DNA of 64,000 bases from positions 1 to 64,000 of the forward strand of contig NZ_QBKU01000015.1 of the NCBI RefSeq assembly GCF_003054325.1. Direction: 5' to 3'. The notes below the pieces were generated by a model. That model was not told the DNA's origin. It did no database searches and saw only the letters and a list, made by a program, of their open reading frames with translations. The stretch comes from Sulfitobacter mediterraneus. GTDB taxonomy: Bacteria; Pseudomonadota; Alphaproteobacteria; Rhodobacterales; Rhodobacteraceae. The position numbers and the translations under genes are program-made. Of the stretch, positions 26,454 to 35,798 are shown in pieces; the first letter of the stretch is position 1; every line of letters begins with the position of its first letter.

Positions 26454-27365
26454 ATGCCCCCTAAGCCGCACAACCCTTCCGCCCCGGTATTCTGCAAATC
26501 CTGCCGCCGTCGGTTGACGCCTGAACAGGGGGACAATGCGGGCTATTGTGACCGTCCCGAATGCGCGACCAGACAGAAGATCGACCAATCCGGGCAGTTG
26601 GCAAAATCGCAGGAAGAGCAATACCAACGTTGGCTGGATATCACCCACGCCCGCACCGCTGGGGTTATCAAAGCTGCAGCGCGGGAAATAGGTGAGGATG
26701 ATCTGGATGATGTGGCGCATGGTTTGGCGCCCTATGTGGACATCCCGCTGGTGCCGCTCCCTGCGGAGCGGCGATTGGTGTTTGAGAACAATCTGCGCGC
26801 GGCTGTCCTTGAAAGCTTTGAGGCGACCGATGCCACGGAGGAGCCCCCCGAGCAGCCAGAGGATGATCCCGAATATGCCCGCCGCCTCGCACAGGAAGCG
26901 CCCGATCCAATGGCGCTCAATGCGGCGTGTATTGCCTGTCAGGGAGATTGCTGTTTGCAAGGCGGGAACCGTCACGCCTTTATCAAGAAAAAGGTTATCG
27001 ACTATTTCCGGTGGTCCAATCCCGAGGCAACAGCGGATGAGATCATCGAGACTTACCTTGAACATATCCCGCAGCAAAGCACATCGGGCAGCTGTGTCTA
27101 TCATGGGGTGCAGGGCTGTACCCTGCCGCGCAATCATCGCGCCAATATCTGCAACAGTTTCCAATGCCGGTTCAGGCTGTCTCTGTTTCAGGATTACGTG
27201 ATGAAACCCGGCTCGGCGGCCGTGGTTGCGGGGATTTCACACGATCACACCGACGATCCCGCCGCCGGAGCGCCCTATTTGCGGGTGGTGTCCGTCAACG
27301 AAGAGGGCGACGTGACCATCCATTCGCATCTGTCATTGCCAGCCCTGCCCGAGGCCGACACCTAA
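26454..27365 (+). CDS. Cysteine-rich protein: N-terminal zinc-ribbon-like motif plus YkgJ-like cysteine cluster
   Basis: A 303-residue protein of unknown function. A first metal site is visible as C14-x2-C17 and C32-x4-C37. The middle (about 60-150) is acidic and probably helical. A second cluster has C159-x2-C162-x3-C166-C167, then C214, C222, C233 and C238. This spacing resembles the YkgJ/CxxCxxCC family, presumed to bind zinc or Fe-S. No signal peptide or membrane segment is seen, so it is probably cytoplasmic. It is convergent with the giant repeat-protein gene, 6 bases apart. No functional neighbour is evident. Confidence 0.75.
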   Translation: MPPKPHNPSAPVFCKSCRRRLTPEQGDNAGYCDRPECATRQKIDQSGQLAKSQEEQYQRWLDITHARTAGVIKAAAREIGEDDLDDVAHGLAPYVDIPLVPLPAERRLVFENNLRAAVLESFEATDATEEPPEQPEDDPEYARRLAQEAPDPMALNAACIACQGDCCLQGGNRHAFIKKKVIDYFRWSNPEATADEIIETYLEHIPQQSTSGSCVYHGVQGCTLPRNHRANICNSFQCRFRLSLFQDYVMKPGSAAVVAGISHDHTDDPAAGAPYLRVVSVNEEGDVTIHSHLSLPALPEADT

Positions 27366-27371
27366 GCCGGG

Positions 27372-30300
27372 TTAGGCAATCGCAAACGGATCATCCAAAA
27401 CCCCGACCACAGGCATCAGGAATGCGCCACTGACAGGGTCAAGCGCGGCAATGTGATAGGCATCGATGGCGGCAACGGCGGCGTCCTTGCTGGACTGGCT
27501 GCCGTCAAAAAGGGCCATCGCATCTGTGGCGTTGCTCACGTTTGACATGCCCTTGGTGACAGCGAAATAGGTGCCGATGTCCGTCTTGGTGGCAAGGTAT
27601 GCGCGGTCAAGCAACTGCTGCGCGACAAAGTCTTCGCCTTGGCTATGGTCCAATTCGGATTTTGCCCCGCGCAACACTTCGAGAATGAAAGCATCCCGGC
27701 TGACGGCGCCGGTTTCCAGTAGACCAACCCAGAAATCAAACCCGGCCTGATCAGGGGTGCGGCCCAGCACGTTGTTGTAGACGGCCTCTGCGAAGACATC
27801 AAAGGCGGTGCCCGGGGGATAGGTCGCCTTGGTCTCATCTTGGTCCACAAAAAGGGTCGCCATTTCGCTGAGGGTTGTCCCCTTGGCAAAGGCAGTGCCC
27901 CAGAAGTTCAGGCCAACTGCGTCCGGTGCTCGGTTGAAGTATGCGATGTAAAGCTCGATAAAACTTTGGAAATCTTCAACAGACAATCCAGTCGGGCCAC
28001 CAAAAAAGGTCAAATCAAAGGCACCGTCAAAGAGGTTGGTGGAGAAATCCAAAAGCTCGACATTGATCAGAGTATCGCTGCCATCGGCTTCTGTCCGGCG
28101 ATCCGCGATCAAGGTCTTTGTGGGGCTGAGCGTCAGGGTATAGGCGGTCTGCGCACCAGAGAAACTGGCCGTATCTCGGCCTGCGCCGCCGTCGATAATA
28201 TCCGCGCCGCTGCCGCCGATCAGGGTGTCGTCGCCCCCTTGTCCGAGCAAGATATCGTCGTCCGCACCACCATTGATATACTCAGGGGCATCACTGCCCC
28301 GCACGTAATCATCGCTGGCTCCGGCATTGATCTGGTTGCCGTCCCCCACTTGCGCGTCCGGATTGATACGCACCGATGCGCCGGGCAGACTGTCGACGAC
28401 GATGACGTTCTCATCGGCGAATTCAAATCCGGGCCAGTCGGCCAACAGATCTTGGATCTGGACCGGCTTTTGCGAGAAATCGAACCGCAGCAACAGTGAA
28501 CCGGATTGCGAAAACACTTCGGCGGTGTGAACTGTACCGCTGAGATCGGCCACTGCCGTCGGGCTGTTCTTGGCAAAGCCTCCGTTCAAGTCGATCAACA
28601 GATTTTGCCCGGTGACCCCCTCAAGGAACAGGGCAGAGGTGCCATCGGCGCTAATCAGGTTTGTGTTGCCGTTGACCAAGCCATAGCTGGCCGGAGTTTC
28701 GGTCAGGACATTGGGCCGGACATAATACATCGTCTCTCCGCCGGGGATATCGGTGTAATTATCGGTCAGGGCAAGCGCGGCCGGCGCAGGATTTGCGGTG
28801 TTGGGTGAGGGGGTAGGCGTTTGGACCACAGAGGCCTGTGTTCCGGCCAATGCGGACAGGGCAAAGGGATCCGCGGCCGCGTAATTAACCATGTAGCCAA
28901 GATCTTCCATTGCGCCGATTGTGATGGCGCTGAGGGCATTGTCGATCACACCGGGGGGGCGCGGGGCATCAATGCGGAACCCGATGGTCGGGGTCATCAG
29001 TTCTCTGCCGAGAACGCTCTCGCGCCAGTATTCATTGGCAAGCCCGCCATTTGCACCGTCTTCAAGCAGGGCGCTGCCGTTGGGTGTGCCCAGAACATCG
29101 GCAAATTCGCGCAGCGCATTGGAACCGACATAGGCTGCCCCGCCATCGGTGTTTTGCACCAGCCCAAGTTCTTCCCAAAGGCTGCCAAAGCCAAGCGCAC
29201 GTCCAATCGCGTTCGCCGCCAGATCATCGATGCTAAGCTTTACCGTTTCGGCGGCTTCGGCGTTGACGACAATCCGTGATCGGGTTGGCAACAGCTCGCC
29301 CAAGGTGAGGTCAGTGCCGCGTTGTTCGACCACGCCCGAAATCGCAAGGATGTCTTGTTCAACCCCTTCGAACACCAGATCAATGTCGACAATTTGCACT
29401 TCGATCAGAATGTCATCAACAAACCCGTAGCCCTCGACCGAAGCAAACGGAAGATCGCCGACAATCACATTTTCCCACCGCGCGGCTGCCTCTTCAAAGC
29501 CTTGGCGGAACTCTTCCGGGCCTTGATAATCAAGCGTGATGTCAAAGCTATCGTTGTCAACAACGCCGCCCAAGTCATTGAGGTTCATGCGGTATTGCCC
29601 TGTGGTTTCCAGAAAACCACCTGCAGAAAAATAATGTGTTCCGGAGGTTTCGACCGAGAATTGCAAGGCGCTGTTGGCACCGTCACCGCCATCGTCGTTT
29701 TCGGTGTTGCTGATCAACACACCGTTGCTATCGTAAACACCATAGAAATACGGATCGCTGAGGGCCGCTGACCCGTCTTCGGACAACAGATCAATCTGAT
29801 ATAGGCGACCCGCCGTCAGATCCGCCTGAAACCAATCCCTGTCATCGGGGAAATCGATTGTTCCAGTAGCGCTGCCGCCGGGGGCAATCTGGCCGGTCGT
29901 GGAAACATCCGCCGCAAAATCATCCAGCAGGCCCAGATCGTCAATAGAGACGGTGTAGCTGCCCACTTCGTCGTCAAAGCCGGACACTTCGATATAGTAT
30001 TGGCCTTGCTCGGGGGGCGTGAAATTGGCGAGGCTGTCGAGCCCGACGCCGCCATCGTCATCGACGCTTTGAGAGAATGGCCCGCTGCCATCTAGCGCAA
30101 AAACCCCGGACAGGAACGGATCGGTCAATGTACCACCGTTGGAATCCGAGCCTCGCAAGTTGATCTGATAGCTGGTGCCGCCGTCCAGTGTCACCAAAAA
30201 ACGGTCTGTATCGCCGGGGCTGTCGATGATGCCTGTGCCGGGCGTGCCGAGCGTGAGCGCACCAAAATCATCCGCAACGCCGGGCAGATAGTCATCCAGA

Positions 30301-33300
30301 TAGCGGATGAAATCGACCTCCAGAGTGTAATCACCGATGCCCAGATCGCCCGATGCGGCGACCTCGATCTGGTAGGTGCCATCCTGATCCACGGTCAGGC
30401 CGGTGACCAAGGCATTGTCACCGACGCCGCCGTTGTCGTCGGATGTTCCGGCAATCAATGCGCCGCTTCCGTCAAACAGGCCGATCAATTCGGGGTTCGA
30501 CAATGACCCGCCGCTGGTCGCCGCGCCTTCAAGGGAGATGTTGTATTCGATCCCTGCCAACAGCGTGACGTCAAACCGATCGCGGTCGCCTGAGGCCTCA
30601 ATTGTGCCGAGGGCAGGTGCGTCAACGGTCAGCGCGCCAAACACATCGGCAAAGCTGCCGGGGAGGTAATCGTCAACTGTGCCAAGCGTGTTGACCGAAA
30701 CCGTGTAATCGCCGGTGCCAATGTCCAGATGGCTGCCCACTTCGATCTCGTAGATGCCATCACTTCCCACAGTAAATGAGCCGCTGGACGCGTCTTGGTC
30801 GGTGCCACTGTCGTTGTCAGTCGTGCCTGCGACAAGGTTGTTTTGCAGATCAAACAGGCCAAACAATTCCGGGTCTGGCAGGTTGCCGCCGCCGCCCGAA
30901 GCGCCAGAGACTGTAATGTCGTAGACCAAACCAGCCTCTAGCGTGACCTGAAATCTGTCGCGGTCTGTGTCAAATTCGATTGATCCGGTGGCATTGCTGT
31001 CTGCGGCCAGGTTGCCCAATTGGCTGGCGGTGCCGCCGGGCAGAAAATCATCGATGAACCCGTCAACGAGCAAGCTCAGGGAATAGCTGCCCGTTGCGCC
31101 TTGCTGGAACGATCCAACCTCGATCTCGTAGATCCCATCTGCGCCGACATTAAACCCCGTCACAAGCGCATTCGTCCCGGTGCCGGAGTTGTCGTCGGTT
31201 GATCCGTCCAGAAACTGGCTCAGCGGGTCATAAACCCCCAATAGCGCAGGATCGCTCAATGTGCCGCCGCCGGTGCCACTGCCCTCAAGCGAAAGGGTGT
31301 AGAGTTTGCCAGCCTCCAACGTGGCGAGGAAACTGTCCGTATCTCCCGCGCTTTCGATCTCTCCCACTTGGGTTTGGCCGGGCGCGATGGCGCCAAAGGC
31401 TGTTGCAAAGGGGCCGGGCAAAAAGTCGTCTTCGGTGCCCAAAGTGATCAATTCAACCCGGTACCCGCCACCTTGGGGGCCGTTGCTGCCAATCTCGACC
31501 TCGTAAGTGTCGGTCGATGAAACCGAAAAGATCGGCACAACCCCGTCGAGGATAGGGTCGTCATCCCCATCTGCCGTGCCGCTGACCATGATGCCTTCGT
31601 TGTCAAAGACGCCGATCAATGAGGGATCGCTGATGCCGGATGTGCCGGTCACAGAGAGTGCATAGAATTCGCCCGCGGTCAGATCGACGGTAAATCGGTC
31701 GCGGTCGCCTTCGAAATCAATGTGGCCATTGGCGGTGCTGTCCGGTGCCAATGTCCCAAATTGTGATGCGGGGATATCCACGGCGGTGCCAGGCAGAAAA
31801 TCATCTTTTGTGTCTATGGTGAGGGCGTAATCGCCCGCAAATCCATCCCCGGATGATCCGACTTCAATCTCATAAAGCCCGTCGACGGTGACACGGAAAC
31901 TGTCGACCCTCGCATCAAAGCGTTGACCGCCATCGTCATCCGTGGTGCCTGCCACCAAGGTGCCAAGGGGATCAAAAACACCGTATAGTTCGGGGTTCAA
32001 AAGTGGATCATTGGAAATGCCGTTGCCTGTCAGGTTCAGCTCATAGGTATGGCCTGCGGTCAGCTCAACAGTGAACCGGTCGCGGTCGGTTTCGGTTTCC
32101 AACCGGCCCGTTGCCCCTTGGCCAATGGTGATGGCCCCGAGGGAGGTTGCAAACAACCCCGGCAAATAGTCGTCAACCGCGCCAAGAGAGGTGGCCGTCA
32201 ATGCGTAGTCTCCGGTGCTTAGATCACCAGATCCCGCGACCTCGACCTCGTAAATTCCATCCGCCGCGACGGTGAAGGTTGGGGTTTGGGCGTCATTTCC
32301 GGTGCCGCTGTTGTCATCTGAGGTGCCGCCGACCAAAAAGCCCTGGGGGTCAAAAAGGCCAATGATTTCAGGGTTTGGTAGGGGGGTGTTGCCAAGGTCA
32401 GAAGAAGTCAGCGAAAGGGAATAGACTTGCTCTGCTTCCAATGAAATCAAAAACCGGTCGCGATCCCCAAGTGTTTCGATGCTGCCTGTGGCGGCAAGAT
32501 CAAGGGTCAAATCGCCATATTGGGTGGCATCGATGCCGGGCAGGAAATCATCGGTCAGCTCTGCCATTGTGATGAACTGGCTGCCTTGTGTGGTGGCGCC
32601 GCGCGCGTCGATCACGGTAAACGGAATGACCAGCCGCGAGCCGGGGGACGCGGCGGCGTCTGTCACTGTGATATCCCCGTTGGCCGACAAAGAACCGGTC
32701 AGTGCCCCGCCAAAGGTGAAGGGCAAAACGGAGAAGGATTCACCGCTGCCGTCGAGGTATTCGATCAAGACATTCCCGATCACCTCGGGGCTGTCGAATT
32801 GGTAATCGAAAATTTCGTTGGTGGCGCCTTCCGGGGCGGAGTTGATGGTGAAATCGAGCGACAGTTCCACCTCGGTGCGCTGTAACTGGCCAAAAACCTG
32901 CCCGCCGTTGACGTTTTCATAGGTCGCGCCGCCATTGCCGCCCGCCGGACCCACCCAATCCACAAAACCGGTGGCGTCGATGGTGAGGGTCTCGTCGTCC
33001 TCGATCCGATCATCGTCCACGGCAAGCACAGAGATTTCCAGTGTGTCATCGACACTGCTGGTGAAAATATAGTCATCCGGTGACAGGGCGGTGCCTGCAA
33101 AAAGAACGCTTGTCACGTCCCAATCGATCACCGTGTCAGAGCTAAATCCGACATCCTCAAGGGTCAGACTGGCGGTAAAGGTGTCCCCTTCGTTTACGGT
33201 CTCGTCCAGCAGCGGAGTGTCTAAGGCAGGGCCAAGGTCATCGTATTGCAGAACATAGCTGCCGGTGTCTGAACCTTCGCTGGGCGAGGCGCTGACCGCG

Positions 33301-35471
33301 AAATAATGGGTTCCGGTGTAGGTGGCCTCATAGGTGGAGAAACTGTTAAGGCCTTCGCCGCTGTCGTCGTCACTGCCGCCAAGGAAGGCCCCTTGGATAT
33401 CATAAACCCCAACGAACAAAGGGTCTTCGAGGGTTCCGACGCCGGTTTCCTCTCCCTTGAGGTGGATGTCATAGAGGTTGCCCTGGATCAATGAGACCGC
33501 GAACCAGTCGGTGTCGTCAAAGGTCTCGATGGTGCCGGTGACATGGGTGTTGTCGAAGCCGCCCGGACTAAAGGTGCCGGTGGTGCTGGTGTCGCCGGCA
33601 AAGTCGTCCAGTGGGCCAACAAGCGATCCGCTGAGCTGATAATAGCCCGTGCCGTTTTGTGCGCCATCGTCACCTACAGCGACATAGAAGGTGCCGGTCT
33701 CATAGGCGGTGAATGTGATCTGGCCATAGTTATAGGTGAAGTTCTCATCGCTTACGCCAAAGGCTTCAAAACCGGATGAGGCATATACGCGCAAGGCCGG
33801 AAAATCGAAATCGGACAGGTAACTGTCTTCGCCAAGCAGGGTGAAAGTGTATATAAACCCTTCGTCCAAGGTGACGGCAAACCAATCCTCATCGTCTTCG
33901 GTTTCATTGGTGCCGGTCGTGTTGCCGCCAATGGTCAGGGCGCCGGTGGTGAGGGCGGTGTTGGCATAATCGTCCGGTGCCGACCCGACCGTCAGCAGGC
34001 TGAGCGAGTAAAACCCGGTGGTTGAAGAAAAGGCACCGGCGGAGATGAAATAATCCCCTGTGGTTGGGGCGGTAAAGGTGATCCGGCTGTCCAGAATGCC
34101 GTCTGCAATATCATCATTTTCCGTGCCCGGAATCAGGTTGTCAGGATGGTTATAGTAGTTGTTCCAAGCGTAGCTATAGAGACCGCGAATAAAGGGATCG
34201 ACCACACCAAAGCTATTGAGATCAAACTGATAGATCGTGCCAGCGGTCAGTTCGACATGAAAGAAATCCTGATCGAAAGGGGTTTCAATCTCGCCGCCGA
34301 CTGCGGCGTTGATCGGCAGATGACCATCGCTTGACGGGTTGTTGCCATAGTCATCAATGACCGCAATTTCGTCGACCTCAACGGTATAGGTGCCGGTATG
34401 GCCGATGTAGGATGCAATCGCGATGTGATGCACGCCCGAAGCGGTCGCGAGATAGCGCAGGGCGCTGTTACCGCCAGATGCACCGCCGTTAAAGGCATAT
34501 GGGACAACCGATCCCAGAGGGTCGATGAGGGCTTCGATGACAGGAAAATCCAAAGTGCCATCAGCCGTGTCCAATCCCAAAGCGTAGATGTCATAGGTCT
34601 CGCCAGCCGTCAGCGTGACCTCGATCCAATCGACATCGCCGTCGGCTTCAATCTCGCCCGTGGTGCTGCCGTTTACGGCTATGAAACCGGGTGCAAAATC
34701 GCTTTCGCTGTAATCATCGGAATAACCCAGATCCATGATGTCGAGTTGATAGCGCCCAACATCAGAGCCGGAGGTCGAGGCATCGACATAGTGGGCGCCA
34801 GAATACGTGGCCGTGTATTCGAAAAAGGTTGAGACAGGAAATTGACCGGCGCCTCCGATATCCAGACTGCCGGAAATCGCATCACCATTGGCATCACGCA
34901 GCAAGCCCAGGCTGACCGCGGGGGCCGTTGCCCATGTGCCGAAACCATCGCCGAACAGTTCAAAACGGTAGGTGACCCCCTCAACCAGATCAGTGCGAAA
35001 CCAATCGGAATCGCCCTGCGCTTCAAACGTGCCATATGCCGAGCCATCGGCAAAAACACTGCCGGTTGTCAGTGTGCTGGAAGCATAGTCATCAAAGGTA
35101 CCAAGATCGCTGACCGAAAGGGTATAGCTTCCGGTGCCCTGATTATACGCAGATGCCGCGATGAAATGCTGACCACTGTAGGCGGCGGTATAGGTCGTGC
35201 TGGCACTACGGGTTGCAGGGTCGCTTTCGTCATCAGCTTGACCGGGGATGGCCAGGCCGGCGTTGTCATAGATCCCGCGCAAAAAGGGATCAAAGAGGGT
35301 GTTGAGATCGTCACTGTAGATGCCATCGATGCGGATCTCGTAGGTTTGACCGGCCAGCATGGAAACGGCGAACCAATCTTGATCGCCAATGGTTTCGATC
35401 TCGCCCGTTATCGCATCACCATTCGGGACGGAACCTGTGGTTTCTATGGAGGCATCAAAATCATCGGGCAT
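27372..35471 (-). CDS. Giant repeat protein: 14 PPC-like repeats, Calx-beta, degenerate metallopeptidase domain, RTX repeats, DUF4214
   Basis: A 2,699-residue, highly acidic protein. Residues 1 to about 745 hold six PPC-type beta domains (DDY...G.IE..GDxDWF). About 750-845 is a Calx-beta domain (NEGDTFTASLTLEDVG). About 975-1965 holds eight more PPC-like repeats, mostly starting DDFLPG or DDYLPG. About 1968-2215 resembles a leishmanolysin/matrixin-like secreted peptidase, but the HExxH motif reads NAIGR (2087-2091). About 2380-2425 carries RTX nonapeptides (GGxGxD, e.g. GQGGDDTLIGGSGAD). The C-terminus has a DUF4214 domain from about 2490. There is no N-terminal signal peptide; RTX plus DUF4214 suggests type I secretion to the surface or medium. 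No ABC/MFP/TolC genes are nearby. Calcium binding is expected. The role may be adhesive or polysaccharide-binding, which is inference. Confidence 0.88.
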   Translation of the reverse strand: MPDDFDASIETTGSVPNGDAITGEIETIGDQDWFAVSMLAGQTYEIRIDGIYSDDLNTLFDPFLRGIYDNAGLAIPGQADDESDPATRSASTTYTAAYSGQHFIAASAYNQGTGSYTLSVSDLGTFDDYASSTLTTGSVFADGSAYGTFEAQGDSDWFRTDLVEGVTYRFELFGDGFGTWATAPAVSLGLLRDANGDAISGSLDIGGAGQFPVSTFFEYTATYSGAHYVDASTSGSDVGRYQLDIMDLGYSDDYSESDFAPGFIAVNGSTTGEIEADGDVDWIEVTLTAGETYDIYALGLDTADGTLDFPVIEALIDPLGSVVPYAFNGGASGGNSALRYLATASGVHHIAIASYIGHTGTYTVEVDEIAVIDDYGNNPSSDGHLPINAAVGGEIETPFDQDFFHVELTAGTIYQFDLNSFGVVDPFIRGLYSYAWNNYYNHPDNLIPGTENDDIADGILDSRITFTAPTTGDYFISAGAFSSTTGFYSLSLLTVGSAPDDYANTALTTGALTIGGNTTGTNETEDDEDWFAVTLDEGFIYTFTLLGEDSYLSDFDFPALRVYASSGFEAFGVSDENFTYNYGQITFTAYETGTFYVAVGDDGAQNGTGYYQLSGSLVGPLDDFAGDTSTTGTFSPGGFDNTHVTGTIETFDDTDWFAVSLIQGNLYDIHLKGEETGVGTLEDPLFVGVYDIQGAFLGGSDDDSGEGLNSFSTYEATYTGTHYFAVSASPSEGSDTGSYVLQYDDLGPALDTPLLDETVNEGDTFTASLTLEDVGFSSDTVIDWDVTSVLFAGTALSPDDYIFTSSVDDTLEISVLAVDDDRIEDDETLTIDATGFVDWVGPAGGNGGATYENVNGGQVFGQLQRTEVELSLDFTINSAPEGATNEIFDYQFDSPEVIGNVLIEYLDGSGESFSVLPFTFGGALTGSLSANGDITVTDAAASPGSRLVIPFTVIDARGATTQGSQFITMAELTDDFLPGIDATQYGDLTLDLAATGSIETLGDRDRFLISLEAEQVYSLSLTSSDLGNTPLPNPEIIGLFDPQGFLVGGTSDDNSGTGNDAQTPTFTVAADGIYEVEVAGSGDLSTGDYALTATSLGAVDDYLPGLFATSLGAITIGQGATGRLETETDRDRFTVELTAGHTYELNLTGNGISNDPLLNPELYGVFDPLGTLVAGTTDDDGGQRFDARVDSFRVTVDGLYEIEVGSSGDGFAGDYALTIDTKDDFLPGTAVDIPASQFGTLAPDSTANGHIDFEGDRDRFTVDLTAGEFYALSVTGTSGISDPSLIGVFDNEGIMVSGTADGDDDPILDGVVPIFSVSSTDTYEVEIGSNGPQGGGYRVELITLGTEDDFLPGPFATAFGAIAPGQTQVGEIESAGDTDSFLATLEAGKLYTLSLEGSGTGGGTLSDPALLGVYDPLSQFLDGSTDDNSGTGTNALVTGFNVGADGIYEIEVGSFQQGATGSYSLSLLVDGFIDDFLPGGTASQLGNLAADSNATGSIEFDTDRDRFQVTLEAGLVYDITVSGASGGGGNLPDPELFGLFDLQNNLVAGTTDNDSGTDQDASSGSFTVGSDGIYEIEVGSHLDIGTGDYTVSVNTLGTVDDYLPGSFADVFGALTVDAPALGTIEASGDRDRFDVTLLAGIEYNISLEGAATSGGSLSNPELIGLFDGSGALIAGTSDDNGGVGDNALVTGLTVDQDGTYQIEVAASGDLGIGDYTLEVDFIRYLDDYLPGVADDFGALTLGTPGTGIIDSPGDTDRFLVTLDGGTSYQINLRGSDSNGGTLTDPFLSGVFALDGSGPFSQSVDDDGGVGLDSLANFTPPEQGQYYIEVSGFDDEVGSYTVSIDDLGLLDDFAADVSTTGQIAPGGSATGTIDFPDDRDWFQADLTAGRLYQIDLLSEDGSAALSDPYFYGVYDSNGVLISNTENDDGGDGANSALQFSVETSGTHYFSAGGFLETTGQYRMNLNDLGGVVDNDSFDITLDYQGPEEFRQGFEEAAARWENVIVGDLPFASVEGYGFVDDILIEVQIVDIDLVFEGVEQDILAISGVVEQRGTDLTLGELLPTRSRIVVNAEAAETVKLSIDDLAANAIGRALGFGSLWEELGLVQNTDGGAAYVGSNALREFADVLGTPNGSALLEDGANGGLANEYWRESVLGRELMTPTIGFRIDAPRPPGVIDNALSAITIGAMEDLGYMVNYAAADPFALSALAGTQASVVQTPTPSPNTANPAPAALALTDNYTDIPGGETMYYVRPNVLTETPASYGLVNGNTNLISADGTSALFLEGVTGQNLLIDLNGGFAKNSPTAVADLSGTVHTAEVFSQSGSLLLRFDFSQKPVQIQDLLADWPGFEFADENVIVVDSLPGASVRINPDAQVGDGNQINAGASDDYVRGSDAPEYINGGADDDILLGQGGDDTLIGGSGADIIDGGAGRDTASFSGAQTAYTLTLSPTKTLIADRRTEADGSDTLINVELLDFSTNLFDGAFDLTFFGGPTGLSVEDFQSFIELYIAYFNRAPDAVGLNFWGTAFAKGTTLSEMATLFVDQDETKATYPPGTAFDVFAEAVYNNVLGRTPDQAGFDFWVGLLETGAVSRDAFILEVLRGAKSELDHSQGEDFVAQQLLDRAYLATKTDIGTYFAVTKGMSNVSNATDAMALFDGSQSSKDAAVAAIDAYHIAALDPVSGAFLMPVVGVLDDPFAIA

Positions 35472-35798
35472 GGCAGACCAACCTTCAATCTAATGTTGTC
35501 ATTCCTGTCCCAGAAGCGGGATTTGCGCGGTCCAATTGCACCCAAAAGCGCCTTGAAAATACGCGCGGCTCCGGTGTTTCAGCGTGATTTAATTGCTTGA
35601 AGAGGTGGAATAAGTCCCATCCTGCCCCCCCGGACTATGGCCTGAGCAGAGGACGAATTGGGCCGCGAGTCAAGTATTCTTGCCCCGCGAGCACCCCTAT
35701 GCAGGTGGCTGCACCTGTTCAAAAAAAGGTGTATAGTGCGGTCAAGTGAACCCCCTATGATAAAGCTGTCGTCGGGAAATTCAGAAAGTTGGCTTGTT
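35472..35798. promoter_or_regulatory. 327-bp divergent intergenic region with -10-like box and inverted repeat
   Basis: No gene is visible. This region must hold promoters for the giant repeat protein (minus) and the caspase-like protein (plus). TATAGT at 35732-35737 is a good -10 candidate for the plus gene, without a clear -35 box. A perfect inverted repeat CAGGTG-GCTG-CACCTG (35702-35717) sits where the -35 region would be, so it may be an operator or the base of a leader hairpin. A C-run is at 35623-35629. Confidence 0.4.

Noticed and set aside
29150-29230. Active zinc metallopeptidase in the giant protein
   Set aside because: No HExxH is present; the aligned residues are NAIGR and the third ligand is also replaced, so catalytic activity is not claimed.
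27372-35471. DNA-level repeats considered as a CRISPR array or satellite
   Set aside because: The periodicity is about 110-130 codons with degenerate DNA identity and follows protein domain boundaries (PPC-like repeats); there are no short identical repeats with unique spacers.
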